Shown in pieces: positions 1-8,946 of a stretch of DNA of 64,000 nucleotides (position 1 is the stretch's first letter; each line of letters begins with the position of its first letter). The notes beneath the pieces are model-generated. The model ran no database searches and was not told the origin of the DNA. It worked only from the letters and a program-made list of their open reading frames with translations. The position numbers and the translations under genes are program-made. The DNA comes from Rhizobium lentis (GTDB lineage: Bacteria; Pseudomonadota; Alphaproteobacteria; Rhizobiales; Rhizobiaceae): contig NZ_CP071454.1 of the NCBI RefSeq assembly GCF_017352135.1, forward strand, positions 3,311,001 through 3,375,000, written 5' to 3'.

Positions 1-665
1 TGGTGATCCGAACCGTGCTGTTCCAGCCCTTTACCATCCCGTCCGGTTCGATGATGCCGACGCTACTCGTCGGCGATTATATCTTCGTCAACAAGTTCGC
101 TTACGGCTATTCGAAATATTCGCTGCCATTCTCGCCCGATATCTTCAGTGGCCGGCTGTTCGGTTCCGATCCGAAGCGCGGCGATATCGTCGTCTTCCGC
201 TTCCCGCCCAATCCCGATGTCGATTACATCAAGCGCTGCATCGGCCTGCCGGGCGACCATATCCAGGTCACCGACGGCGTGCTCTACGTCAACGGCAAGC
301 CGGTTCCGAAGGTGGCGGACGGCAGCTTCACCTCGGATTACAAGCTCGATCCGGGCAAGGATGTGCCGGTCTTCCGGGAAACGCTCGACAACGGCAAGAC
401 CTACGACACGCTCGACCAGTCTCCGGTGTCGCGCGGTGATAACACCCGCGAATTCATCGTGCCGGAAGGCCATTATTTCATGATGGGCGACAACCGCGAC
501 AACTCGGCCGACAGCCGCTTCGAGGTCGGCTTCGTGCCGGCTGAAAATCTTGTCGGCCGCGCCAGCGTCATCTTCTTCTCGCTGGGCAACGACACATCGT
601 TCCGCGAAATCTGGAAATGGCCGACCAACATGCGCTGGGACCGCCTTTTCAAGGTCGTTGAATGA
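1..665 (+). CDS. lepB: Signal peptidase I (5' end outside window)
   Basis: Membrane-bound serine/lysine protease that removes Sec signal peptides. The gene is already open at base 1, so the N-terminal transmembrane anchor lies outside the window. The visible 220 residues hold the catalytic serine in PSGSMMPT (about residue 16 of the fragment), the general-base lysine in DYIKRCIGLPGD (about residue 77) and the conserved GDNRDNSADSR box near residue 162. The stop overlaps the rnc start as ATGA (662-665), so the two genes are translationally coupled. The lepB-rnc-era order is standard for alphaproteobacteria. Confidence 0.96.
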   Translation, partial: VIRTVLFQPFTIPSGSMMPTLLVGDYIFVNKFAYGYSKYSLPFSPDIFSGRLFGSDPKRGDIVVFRFPPNPDVDYIKRCIGLPGDHIQVTDGVLYVNGKPVPKVADGSFTSDYKLDPGKDVPVFRETLDNGKTYDTLDQSPVSRGDNTREFIVPEGHYFMMGDNRDNSADSRFEVGFVPAENLVGRASVIFFSLGNDTSFREIWKWPTNMRWDRLFKVVE

Positions 666-1381
666 GCAAGGCGCAGATGCTTTCTGCGGCTGACCGCGCA
701 AAGCTTGAGAACCTGATCGGTCACGACTTCGCCGAAAAGGAACGCCTGGACCGGGCGCTGACCCATGCCAGCGCCCGCACGGAAAAGGGCGGCAATTACG
801 AGCGGCTAGAGTTCCTCGGTGACAGGGTTCTCGGGCTCTGCATCGCCGAACTTCTGTTCCGCACCTTCGGTACGGCGGGAGAAGGCGAGCTCTCGGTTCG
901 GCTCAACCAGCTTGTCAGCGCCGAAACCTGTGCCGCGGTTGCCGACGAACTCAATCTCCATCTTTATATCCGCACCGGCGCCGATGTGAAGAAATTGACC
1001 GGCAAGCGCATGATGAATGTGCGCGCCGACGTCGTCGAGAGCCTGATCGCCGCGATTTATCTCGATGGCGGTCTCGAAGTCGCCCGCCGTTTCATCCTGC
1101 GCTACTGGCAGAGCAGGGCGGCGAGGGCGGACGGCGCCAAGCGCGACGCCAAGACCGAGCTGCAGGAATGGTCGCACGCGAAATTTGGCGTCACCCCGAT
1201 CTATCGGGTTGATGAACGCAGCGGACCGGATCATGATCCGCGTTTTAAGGTGACGGTGGAAGTTGCTGGCATGAAGCCGGAAACCGGCGTAGAGCGGTCG
1301 AAGCGTGCCGCCGAACAGGTCGCGGCGACGAAGATGCTTGAGCGTGAAGGCATTTGGCAGCAATCGCCTGCCGGAAACTGA
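662..1381 (+). CDS. rnc: Ribonuclease III
   Basis: Double-strand-specific endoribonuclease that processes rRNA precursors and structured mRNAs. The 239-residue protein carries the RNase III signature ERLEFLGDR at residues 48-56 and a C-terminal double-stranded-RNA-binding domain from about residue 163 (TELQEWSHAKFG to the end). Length is normal for the family. The ATG overlaps the lepB stop, and era begins 7 bases after the rnc stop, so lepB, rnc and era form one operon. Confidence 0.97.
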   Translation: MSKAQMLSAADRAKLENLIGHDFAEKERLDRALTHASARTEKGGNYERLEFLGDRVLGLCIAELLFRTFGTAGEGELSVRLNQLVSAETCAAVADELNLHLYIRTGADVKKLTGKRMMNVRADVVESLIAAIYLDGGLEVARRFILRYWQSRAARADGAKRDAKTELQEWSHAKFGVTPIYRVDERSGPDHDPRFKVTVEVAGMKPETGVERSKRAAEQVAATKMLEREGIWQQSPAGN

Positions 1382-1388
1382 TGGGACA

Positions 1389-2330
1389 ATGACACAAGAC
1401 GAAAATATCGCGGCCGAGGCTGCTGCAGAAACCCATGGCCCGACTCATTCGGGCTTCGTTGCGCTGATCGGGCCGACCAATGCCGGCAAGTCGACGCTGG
1501 TGAACCGCCTCGTCGGCGCCAAGGTCTCGATCGTGAGCCACAAGGTGCAGACGACGCGCGCGATCGTGCGCGGCATTGCGATCCACGACAATGCCCAGAT
1601 CGTCTTCATGGACACGCCAGGCATCTTCAAGCCGCGCCGCCGGCTCGATCGCGCCATGGTGACCTCGGCCTGGGGCGGCGCCAAGGATGCCGATCTGATC
1701 ATGCTGCTGATCGATAGCGAGCGCGGCCTGCGCGGCGATGCCGAAGCCATCCTCGAAGGCCTCAAAGAGGTGCAGCAGCCGAAGATCCTGGTGCTCAACA
1801 AGATCGACCGCGTCAACCGCGAGGACCTGCTGGCGCTGGCCGCTGCCGCCAACGAGAAGATCGCTTTCGACCGCACCTTCATGATCTCGGCCGAAAACGG
1901 TTCCGGCTGCGACGACGTCATGGACTATCTGGCCAGCACACTTCCCGAGGGACCGTGGTACTATCCGGAAGACCAGATCTCCGATCTGCCCATGCGCCAG
2001 CTCGCTGCCGAGATCACCCGCGAAAAGCTGTTTCTGCGCCTCCACCAGGAGCTTCCCTATTCCTCGCATGTCGAAACGGAAAAGTGGGAGGAGCGCAAGG
2101 ACGGCTCGGTGCGGATCGAGCAGGTGATCTATGTCGAGCGTGACAGCCAGAAGAAGATCGCCCTCGGTAAGGGTGGCGAAACCATCAAGGCGATCTCGAC
2201 GGCCTCCCGCAAGGAATTGTCGGAGATCCTCGAGCAGTCGGTGCATCTCTTCCTCTTCGTCAAGGTTCGCGAAAACTGGGGCGATGATCCCGAGCGGTTC
2301 CGGGAAATGGGCCTCGAGTTCCCCAAATAA
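1389..2330 (+). CDS. era: GTPase Era
   Basis: Essential GTPase that binds 16S rRNA and acts in 30S ribosome assembly. The start at 1389 (MTQDENIAAE) gives 313 residues. The open frame extends upstream into rnc, but that part has no Era similarity. Visible GTPase motifs are G1 GPTNAGKST (residues 28-36), G3 MDTPGIF and G4 NKID. The C-terminal KH domain has GKGGETIKAIS. The gene lies directly after rnc; recO, its usual next neighbour, is about 1.7 kb away. Confidence 0.96.
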   Translation: MTQDENIAAEAAAETHGPTHSGFVALIGPTNAGKSTLVNRLVGAKVSIVSHKVQTTRAIVRGIAIHDNAQIVFMDTPGIFKPRRRLDRAMVTSAWGGAKDADLIMLLIDSERGLRGDAEAILEGLKEVQQPKILVLNKIDRVNREDLLALAAAANEKIAFDRTFMISAENGSGCDDVMDYLASTLPEGPWYYPEDQISDLPMRQLAAEITREKLFLRLHQELPYSSHVETEKWEERKDGSVRIEQVIYVERDSQKKIALGKGGETIKAISTASRKELSEILEQSVHLFLFVKVRENWGDDPERFREMGLEFPK

Positions 2331-2477
2331 GGATGGCAACGATTCTATCGGATAGCCTCCAGCCCATTGTTTCTTAGGCAAAAATCCGTCTCGTTGCGGA
2401 ACGAATCCGAGCTTTGTGCATTCCTTGGTGGGCGGCGCGGTTGACGATCCGCCATTTGCGCGACCGCAGGGCAGGGC

Positions 2478-3230
2478 ATGGCAACGTCGAAACGCATCCA
2501 TTCTTTCAAGACCCCTTGCGAGCAATGTCCTTTGCGGCCCCTGCCGCATTTCAGGGAGTTCAGCCGCGACGAGTTGGAATTCGTTTCGCGTTTCAAGCGA
2601 GGCGAACTTGCCGTCGATGCCGGTTCCACCATTCTTGTCGAGGGCGCTCACAGCGCTCATCTTTTCACCGTGCTTTCCGGCTGGGGCTTCCGCTACAAGA
2701 TGCTGGAGGACGGGCGCCGCCAGATTCTGAACTACATTATGCCGGGCGACCTGATCGGTCTTCAGGGAACCATCGCCGGCGAGATGCAGCATTCCGTCGA
2801 GGCGCTTTCACCGGTTTCCCTCTGCGTCTTCGAGCGCGACAGACTGATGACGCTCTATAACAAGCATCCGTCGCTTGCCTTCGACATCACCTGGATCGCC
2901 GCGCGCGAGGAGCGGATACTGGATGAGCATCTCCTGAGCATCGGCCGCCGCACGGCACTGGAAAGAGCGGCCTATCTGATCGCTTTTCTGTTCGAGCGCG
3001 GCAGGAAGCTCGACCTCTTCAACGGCCGCAAATTCATCCCCATCACGCAGCAGCACATCGCCGACACCCTCGGTCTTTCCATCGTTCACACCAACAAGAC
3101 CCTGAGAAAGCTTGGAGAGCGCGGTCTGATCCGCTGGCAGGAACGCGGCTGCGAAGTTCTGAACGGCGAGGAATTGATGGCGATTGCCGGTTGGGACGGG
3201 CTCGCAGAGGGCAAACGTCCCTTCATCTAA
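2478..3230 (+). CDS. Crp/Fnr-family transcriptional regulator
   Basis: The 250-residue protein has a cyclic-nucleotide-binding-like beta-roll (about residues 30-150) and a C-terminal winged helix-turn-helix (ITQQHIADTLGLSIVHTNKT, about residues 187-206). This is the Crp/Fnr architecture. The N-terminus has a CxxC pair (Cys14, Cys17) in a CPLRPLP context. It is not the four-cysteine iron-sulfur cluster pattern of FnrN, so oxygen sensing is not assured. The gene stands alone between era and a receiver-domain protein. The effector and regulon cannot be read from sequence. Confidence 0.88.
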   Translation: MATSKRIHSFKTPCEQCPLRPLPHFREFSRDELEFVSRFKRGELAVDAGSTILVEGAHSAHLFTVLSGWGFRYKMLEDGRRQILNYIMPGDLIGLQGTIAGEMQHSVEALSPVSLCVFERDRLMTLYNKHPSLAFDITWIAAREERILDEHLLSIGRRTALERAAYLIAFLFERGRKLDLFNGRKFIPITQQHIADTLGLSIVHTNKTLRKLGERGLIRWQERGCEVLNGEELMAIAGWDGLAEGKRPFI

Positions 3231-3457
3231 GTGTGGCGCCCGCTTATGTCTTTTTTAAATGCGCTTTAGCATCTGGGAAAATAAGGTCAGCCGGTATCTT
3301 CCTCCGACTTGATTCTTATCGACCGGGCAGAAAAATGTTTTATTCGGAAAAGAGTGTCGGAATCACCGATAGCATGCCGTGCGGGGCATCGGAGGGCAAT
3401 GATGTTGGCGAAACGACCGGGGCTCTGCGACAGGCCTCCCACGAGGGGCATGGAATC

Positions 3458-3820
3458 ATGAACCCACTGCGTGTTTTGGTTCTTGAGGACAGTCTGATCA
3501 TCGCGATGGAGGCGGAGGATATTCTGCGCCTGGCGGGTGTCGACGGCATCGATATTGTCTGCGGTCTCGAACAGGCAAGAGCCGCCATCGCTGCGGAGAA
3601 GTACGATTTCGCCCTTCTCGACGTCAACCTCGGCGAGGGCATGAGTTTCGGATTTGCCCGCCATCTTCTTGATGTCGGCATCCCCTTCGGTTTCGTCAGC
3701 GGTTATTCCGACATACGTGACTTCCCGTGCGACCTTCAGCACATACCGCTGTTGGTGAAGCCGTTCGACGAAACGGCGATGCGCGAATTCCTGCAAAGGC
3801 TTGTGCCGGCTGCGGCATGA
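3458..3820 (+). CDS. Single-domain response regulator (receiver only)
   Basis: The start at 3458 gives 120 residues beginning MNPLRVLVLEDS, preceded by a GAGGGG ribosome site. An in-frame ATG at 3335 would add 41 residues with no receiver similarity. Acidic pocket ED (10-11), phospho-acceptor Asp55 in FALLDVNLG, Ser81 at the switch position and Lys101 in LVKPFDE are all present. There is no output domain, so it probably relays phosphate or binds a partner protein. No histidine kinase gene is nearby, so its partner is unknown. Confidence 0.85.
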   Translation: MNPLRVLVLEDSLIIAMEAEDILRLAGVDGIDIVCGLEQARAAIAAEKYDFALLDVNLGEGMSFGFARHLLDVGIPFGFVSGYSDIRDFPCDLQHIPLLVKPFDETAMREFLQRLVPAAA

Positions 3821-4029
3821 CGCAATCGCGTGACGGAAGCCGGATCTGCTTGTGAGCGCCGGCTGACAACCGCTCCGTGCTCTTCATCACGATCCTTTGA
3901 GTCACCTTTGCCAAAGGGCGCGCAAAGACGTGCTATCAGTTTGATACTGCGGGCAATCCTTCGGGAAATCGATTCCGATCTGTCGAGTTATGCGCTAGGA
4001 TGCAATTCATCAGCCGCAGGGATTTTTCT

Positions 4030-4800
4030 ATGCAGTGGCAGGACCACGCCATCATTCTGGGCGTCAAACGCCACGGCGAGACGAGCGTCATCGCCGAGGT
4101 GATGACGCGGGATCGCGGCCGTCACCTCGGTCTGGTGCGTTCCGGTCGTTCGCGCGCCATGCAGCCGGTGCTGCAGCCGGGCAATGCCGTCGAGGTCATC
4201 TGGCGCGCCCGGCTTGACGAACATCTCGGCGAATTCCGCGTCGAGCCGGTGACGCTGCGCGCCGCCCGCCTGATGGAAACGGCGACCGCCGTCTATGGTG
4301 TTCAGGCGATGGGCGCTCTGCTGCGCCTGCTGCCGGAGCGTGACCCCCATCCGCACCTCTACGACGCCCTGGAAGTGATCCTCGATCACCTGCACAATCC
4401 GGCCGATGCCGGCGAGCTTTTCGTGCGTTTTGAGCTGGCGGTGCTGAACGATCTCGGCTTCGGTCTCGATCTCGCCGAATGCGCGGCGACCGGCGCCCGT
4501 TCCGATCTCGCTTATGTCTCGCCCAAATCCGGCCGCGCCGTCAGCCGCAGCGCCGGCGCGCCATGGGCGGACAAGATGCTGATCCTGCCGCCCTTCCTTG
4601 GCGTCGAAGGCAATCATGCAGCGGACGCCGACAGCCTTGCAGCCGCGTTCCGTCTGACCGGATTCTTCCTGCATCGCCACGTTTATGAACCGCGCGGCAT
4701 GGAGGCTGCGGCAGCGCGTGACGGCTTCGTTCAGGCCGCACTCAAAGCGCTCAATCCAGCCTTGCGGACGCTTTCCGGTTCGAGTGGCGTTTCCGCCTGA
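4030..4800 (+). CDS. recO: DNA repair protein RecO
   Basis: RecO acts with RecF and RecR to load RecA at gaps and to anneal strands. The start at 4030 ([19 protein letters not shown]) matches the usual N-terminal OB-fold opening and gives 256 residues. An upstream in-frame ATG at 4000 adds ten residues without family support. The C-terminal half is helical, as expected. The gene completes the rnc-era-recO group, although two regulatory genes now separate it from era. Confidence 0.94.
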   Translation: MQWQDHAIILGVKRHGETSVIAEVMTRDRGRHLGLVRSGRSRAMQPVLQPGNAVEVIWRARLDEHLGEFRVEPVTLRAARLMETATAVYGVQAMGALLRLLPERDPHPHLYDALEVILDHLHNPADAGELFVRFELAVLNDLGFGLDLAECAATGARSDLAYVSPKSGRAVSRSAGAPWADKMLILPPFLGVEGNHAADADSLAAAFRLTGFFLHRHVYEPRGMEAAAARDGFVQAALKALNPALRTLSGSSGVSA

Positions 4801-4900
4801 GCTCGTTTTTTGTTGCTGCAAAACATTCTCCGGATTTGGCGGTTTACCCGCTGACGGGTGGCTCCTATCTCTCGAAAGATTGGCAATCAAGGAGGATCCC

Positions 4901-5896
4901 ATGCTGACCAAGACCGCATCACCGACGAAGATCACGCTCTGGAACGGCCGCGAAATTCCGCGCCTCGGCATGGGATGCTGGGCAATCGGCGGCCCTTTCT
5001 TCGCCGGTGACACGCCGCTCGGCTGGGGCGAAGTCGACGATAATGAATCCGTCGAAGCGATCGGTCGCGCCATCGCACTCGGCATCCGCTTCTTCGACAC
5101 CGCCTCGAACTACGGCGCCGGCCATTCGGAGGAGGTGCTCGGCCGGGCGATCGGCAATCGTGACGACATCATCGTCGCCACCAAGTTCGGCTTCGCGACC
5201 GATCCCGAGACGAAGCAGGCAATCGGCGCCTTCGCCGACGAGGCTTTCATTCGTCGCTCGGTCGAAACATCGCTGCGCCGTCTCAAGCGCGAGCGCCTTG
5301 ATCTCCTGCAGTTTCACCTCAATGATTTTCCGCTGGAACAGTCTGATGCCGTCTTCGAGACGCTGGAGGCGCTGCGCGCCGAAGGCAAGATTGACGCGTT
5401 CGGCTGGAGCACCGATTTTCCCGATCGCGCCACCCGCCACGCCGGCCGCGCAGGCTTTGTCTCGGTCCAGCATACGATGAACGTCTTCGAGCCGGTGCCG
5501 GAGATGATCGCGGTGGTCGAGCAAAAGGGCTTGATCTCGATCAACCGCGGTCCATTGGCGATGGGGCTGCTCACAGGCAAGTTCACGGCCGGCAAGGCAG
5601 TGGGCGCCAAGGATGTCCGCGGCGCTGCCCTCGACTGGATGGTCTATTTCAAGGACGGGCGCATGGCTCCGGAATTTGCCGCTAGGCTCGATGTGGTCCG
5701 CGATCTCCTGACCTCAGGCGGCCGCACACTGACGCAGGGCGCGCTTGCATGGCTCTGGGCAAGGTCACCGCGCACCTTCCCCATTCCGGGCTTCCGCACC
5801 GTCGCCCAGGTAGAAGAAAATGCCGGCGCGCTGGAAAAGGGACCGTTATCGGTGGACGTTATGGCGGAGATCGATGCCGCACTCGCGCGCGTATAG
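4901..5896 (+). CDS. Aldo/keto reductase
   Basis: NADPH-dependent oxidoreductase of the TIM-barrel AKR superfamily, 331 residues. The start at 4901 follows a strong AAGGAGGA site; the open frame upstream is non-coding. Catalytic residues appear as Asp66 and Tyr71 (FFDTASNYG) and Lys95 (ATKFG). C-terminal cofactor-binding residues lie in the segment around PIPGFRTVAQVEEN. The substrate is not predictable. The gene is transcribed alone. Confidence 0.9.
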   Translation: MLTKTASPTKITLWNGREIPRLGMGCWAIGGPFFAGDTPLGWGEVDDNESVEAIGRAIALGIRFFDTASNYGAGHSEEVLGRAIGNRDDIIVATKFGFATDPETKQAIGAFADEAFIRRSVETSLRRLKRERLDLLQFHLNDFPLEQSDAVFETLEALRAEGKIDAFGWSTDFPDRATRHAGRAGFVSVQHTMNVFEPVPEMIAVVEQKGLISINRGPLAMGLLTGKFTAGKAVGAKDVRGAALDWMVYFKDGRMAPEFAARLDVVRDLLTSGGRTLTQGALAWLWARSPRTFPIPGFRTVAQVEENAGALEKGPLSVDVMAEIDAALARV

Positions 5897-5946
5897 GTGG
5901 AGCGCAGTTTCCTCCCCACTCATTCATGTGAAGAGCACAATTCGAC

Positions 5947-6804
5947 CTAGCCTTGTGCGCGAACCTTCAGCGCCCAGCCTTCCGGCCTTTCTTCGACGAT
6001 TTGAACGGTGTCACCGATTGTGATCTTGCCGCTGCCCCGCGGGGTGACGTTCCAGCCGAAGAGCGGTCCGGGTACACGCCGGTCGGCGGACATGCGGATG
6101 CGGCCCATGGCCGGCATCGGGTTGGGCACCTCGCGGGAACCGGTCAGCTGGTCTTGCGTCGTCATGATGCAGCGGGAGCAGGGTTTGACGAGATCGAAGC
6201 GGATCCCGGCGATCTCGATCGCCGCCCAGCGGTCTTCCGGCCAAGCGTCGTCCGTATCGATGACGATATTCGGACGGAAGCGTTCCATGCCGACACTGCC
6301 TTCCCCATGGGCGGCGAGATCGGCATTCAATGCTTTCAGCGAGCCTGTCGTCGTCACCAGGATCTGGTAGCCGTCGGTAAAGGTGACGGGCGTGCCTTCG
6401 CCGGCCCATTCGGGGTTCGCCGTCCGCCGGGCCTGCCCGTCGAAGAAGACCAGCCGCACCTCGCGGCCAAGCCACTCGGAAAGCCGGCGGTTGCAGTCGG
6501 GATCGGCGACGGCGGCGCTGACGGTCGATTTCCACACGGTGACATCCATGCGGGCTTCAGGCCGAGGCGGCGGCACGGATATGTCAGGCCTTCCCTGCAG
6601 CAGCAGCCGAAAGACGTCAGCTTCCGGCCGTATCTCGATGCGCGCCAGGTCCGGCAGTTCGCGCTGGGTGATGAAGTGACCCTGGGGATCGGTGATCATC
6701 GCCCGCCGGTCGCCGGCAAGCCCGTAGGCGCCGATCTCGGCGGCAGGCAGCGCAATGGCGCGGGCGCTCTTGAGCGGGTAGATGAAGAGGTCGCTGATGC
6801 GCAT
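5947..6804 (-). CDS. MOSC domain protein, mARC/YcbX-like
   Basis: The 285-residue protein has an N-terminal MOSC beta-barrel (MRISDLFIYPLKSARAI, residues 1-120) followed by a MOSC domain. Cys209 in VKPCSRCIMT is the position that binds the molybdenum cofactor in mARC and YcbX proteins, and Cys212 follows it. Related enzymes reduce N-hydroxylated compounds. No ferredoxin domain is fused here, so an electron donor must come from elsewhere. The substrate is inferred only at family level. Confidence 0.88.
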   Translation of the reverse strand: MRISDLFIYPLKSARAIALPAAEIGAYGLAGDRRAMITDPQGHFITQRELPDLARIEIRPEADVFRLLLQGRPDISVPPPRPEARMDVTVWKSTVSAAVADPDCNRRLSEWLGREVRLVFFDGQARRTANPEWAGEGTPVTFTDGYQILVTTTGSLKALNADLAAHGEGSVGMERFRPNIVIDTDDAWPEDRWAAIEIAGIRFDLVKPCSRCIMTTQDQLTGSREVPNPMPAMGRIRMSADRRVPGPLFGWNVTPRGSGKITIGDTVQIVEERPEGWALKVRAQG

Positions 6805-6829
6805 GCCGTTCTCCTGGATCTCGTCTGCT

Positions 6830-6950
6830 AGAGCGCGTCGCGATCTTTCCGATTCGCTCCTTGCGCTTTGGCGCTTTGTTTTTACGCATGTCTCGGCAAA
6901 GGCGTTTCACGCTTTGCCGGGCAATGCCGCTGCACACTTTTGCGCGACAG
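6830..6950. repeat. Probable dispersed rhizobial intergenic repeat
   Basis: The intergenic stretch between the MOSC and HD genes contains segments (GAGCGCGTCGCGATCTTTCC, GCTTTGTTTTTACGCATGTC and CGCTGCACACTTTTGCGCGA) that I recall as common intergenic repeat words in Rhizobium genomes. No gene fits here. Membership in a repeat family is from memory and was not tested by search. Confidence 0.4.
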
Positions 6951-6953
6951 GCC

Positions 6954-7598
6954 TTAGATTTCGTCCATGAATGCCGCGAGGAAATCGCGCAGGCTTCTGT
7001 CGCGTGCCGCCGCGATCCGGCGGCCGGTCTCGGTCTGGAATCCGTCCGCCAGTTTGAACAGCTTCATCTGGAAATGGTCAATGGCATAACGCTTGTCGTC
7101 GAGGGCACGGTTCGTTGCCGCAGGATCGAATGGATCGTAGAGCTCCGATCCCATTCGCCCGCCGATATAGAAGCAGCGTGCCACGCCGACCATGCCGATC
7201 GCGTCCAGCCGGTCGGCATCCTGCAGGATCTTCGCCTCTAGCGTCTGCGGTGGCACTCCGGCGGAGAAGCTATGGGCGGTGATGGCGTGGGCCGCCGCTT
7301 CGATATCTGCCTCGCTCCAGCTGAGTTCGCCTAGGATGACCGATGCCTTTTCCGCCGCCAAGGCCGATGCTTTGGACCGCAGCGGCGAGTTCTTCTCGAC
7401 GGCGACGCAGTCGTGCAGCAGCACGGCGGCGGCAAGGACCCGCCCGTCTCCGCCTTCGCCCGCATGGATGCGCATTGCGTTCCTGAAGACACGCAGGATA
7501 TGGGCAAGATCGTGCGAGCCGTCGTCGCCCTCGGCCGCGTGTGCGATCAGTGCGGCTGCGAGTGTGTCATGAGGGGAAAAGGCTTCGGCCTCAAGCAT
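6954..7598 (-). CDS. HD-domain phosphohydrolase, YedJ-like
   Basis: The start at 7598 gives 214 residues (MLEAEAFSPHDTLAAALIAH), preceded by an AGAGGTGG ribosome site; the longer open frame upstream lacks similarity. Metal-binding residues of the HD superfamily are visible: His33 (DLAHILRV), His62-Asp63 (LLHDCVAVE) and Asp127 (ILQDADRLDAIG). The DADRLDAIG motif is typical of YedJ-type HD hydrolases. It probably hydrolyses a nucleotide or phosphate ester; the substrate is unknown. Confidence 0.86.
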   Translation of the reverse strand: MLEAEAFSPHDTLAAALIAHAAEGDDGSHDLAHILRVFRNAMRIHAGEGGDGRVLAAAVLLHDCVAVEKNSPLRSKASALAAEKASVILGELSWSEADIEAAAHAITAHSFSAGVPPQTLEAKILQDADRLDAIGMVGVARCFYIGGRMGSELYDPFDPAATNRALDDKRYAIDHFQMKLFKLADGFQTETGRRIAAARDRSLRDFLAAFMDEI

Positions 7599-7997
7599 TG
7601 TGCCACCTCTTATTGGTAAATCGTCGACAGGACGCCAGTGGAGCGAAGGCAGCTTTGGCGAAGCGACGCCGCTACGAACCTGCGGATTTCGAAGCCGGGT
7701 TTGTAACGGCTTAGCGTGCGAGTCGCAATCGAAGCGTAACCGGTGTTTCGCTCCCACGTTGCTCTCGCCGCTCTGATCTGTGATCGGCTTTCCGTGGACG
7801 AGCAACGGGAGTTTCTCCATGGAGAGTACATTGGAGTTTCTCACAGTCTGGACGTGAGGTTCACCGGCATTGGTCTGATGAGGTCAAGGCACAGATTGTT
7901 TCGGAGCGCCTGCGGCCGGGCGCGTTGGTGAGTGAGGACACTGAGCGACAATCATCTCCCAACCTGGCGGACGATGGCGCTTCAGGGCACTTAGAAT
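7599..7997. other. Gene-free interval with IS remnant
   Basis: About 400 bases without an intact gene. The only recognisable content is a degraded IS66-type OrfA fragment near 7819-7942, annotated separately. The interval also holds the 5' region of the HD-domain gene. Confidence 0.6.
7819..7942 (+). mobile_element. IS66-family OrfA remnant (decayed)
   Basis: From 7868 the + strand reads HWSDEVKAQIVSERLRPGA, close to the conserved N-terminal segment of IS66-family OrfA (TnpA) proteins in rhizobia. An ATG at 7819 opens MESTLEFLT in another frame, as IS66 OrfA proteins often begin, so the fragment contains a frameshift between about 7845 and 7860. Nothing of OrfB, the transposase, or clear terminal repeats is visible. 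I read it as a relic of an old insertion. Family assignment is by motif memory. Confidence 0.5.
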
Positions 7998-8345
7998 CTA
8001 AAAGCCGGCGGTCTCGCGCACCTCGATCGCCCCCATTCGAGCGAGCGGGTCCCGCTCCGCGATCTCCATTGCCTCCGCAAGGTTCTTCGCTTCGACGAGC
8101 AGGAAGCCACCCAGATGCTCCTTGGTCTCTGCGAAGGGTCCGTCGGTCCAACTCGCCTTGCCGGCCCGAACGCGCAATGTCTTTGCGGTCTTTGGGTCGG
8201 CAAGAGCGTTGGAGGCGAGATAGTGGCCTGATCGTTGGAGTTCTGCATTGGAAGCCAAGGACTCGCGGTCGATCTCGGCCCACTCCTCCTTACTGGCGGC
8301 ATCAGCAAGTGTTTGATCGATGTAGAAGAGACAAAGGTAGCGCAT
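7998..8345 (-). CDS. YCII / DGPF-domain protein
   Basis: Small 115-residue ferredoxin-like-fold protein. The start at 8345 (MRYLCLFYIDQ) is the usual family start; upstream in-frame codons are not conserved. The DGPF motif at residues 68-71 (WTDGPFAETKEHLGGF) is diagnostic for the YCII-related/DGPF family. Such proteins are often encoded next to ECF sigma factors, but no sigma factor gene is here. Biochemical role is unknown. Confidence 0.86.
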   Translation of the reverse strand: MRYLCLFYIDQTLADAASKEEWAEIDRESLASNAELQRSGHYLASNALADPKTAKTLRVRAGKASWTDGPFAETKEHLGGFLLVEAKNLAEAMEIAERDPLARMGAIEVRETAGF

Positions 8346-8371
8346 GCGGTTCCTCCATGGTGCCGTCGATG

Positions 8372-8710
8372 TTAGTCGCAGTTGGACACCGCGTTTCGAC
8401 AAAGAGCAAAAAAATGCTGCCAGTTCTGCTTATCCGGTGAAAGCTGCTTACTGCTCTGCGTGACCAGTGCCTGATAGTGCCTCTTGTTTGCTTCGCTTTG
8501 CTTTCCAGCCCTCTGATCGTCTGGGCGGGGAGGAAGCCATTCCAAGCCGATGTCACGGAGCAGGCGAGAGTCAAGCCGCGAGAGCTCGCTCAAGTTTCGG
8601 CGGGACCGTCGCTGATGCTTCAGCAGCATCCACACGGCTTGCAAGCTGCGCACGACACCGAGGTGCGGCGACTGTAGTTCGACGTGTCCGAAATGCTTGG
8701 TGGCAGCCAT
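8372..8710 (-). CDS. DUF1127-like small basic protein
   Basis: A 112-residue basic protein. The segment LSELSRLDSRLLRDIGLEW (about residues 41-59) fits the DUF1127 pattern (LxxLdxrxLxDIGL) found in small alphaproteobacterial proteins, some of which affect RNA or phosphate metabolism. The C-terminal half is not recognisable. Length exceeds the typical 45-70 residues, so the true start or end could differ. The gene lies 26 bases upstream of the YCII gene on the same strand. Confidence 0.6.
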   Translation of the reverse strand: MAATKHFGHVELQSPHLGVVRSLQAVWMLLKHQRRSRRNLSELSRLDSRLLRDIGLEWLPPRPDDQRAGKQSEANKRHYQALVTQSSKQLSPDKQNWQHFFALCRNAVSNCD

Positions 8711-8946
8711 ACTTCTCTCTCCTTTGACTGGCTCACGGCGCTCCGTCTTAATCGAACAGGATCGGCCGAAATCGACACGTGGGTTTCAGGAGCTTGATCC
8801 GAGCGGGTGACAAGACGGTCACCGCAGCTTCCGAGGTAAGGTCCGGAAGTGGCGCATTATTGCCATCTCTGTCACAGCGATAGCATTCGAAACGGCCCAA
8901 CGCGTGGTCAATGTGCGAGGAAAACAGCGCTGGCATCGGAGCGCTG

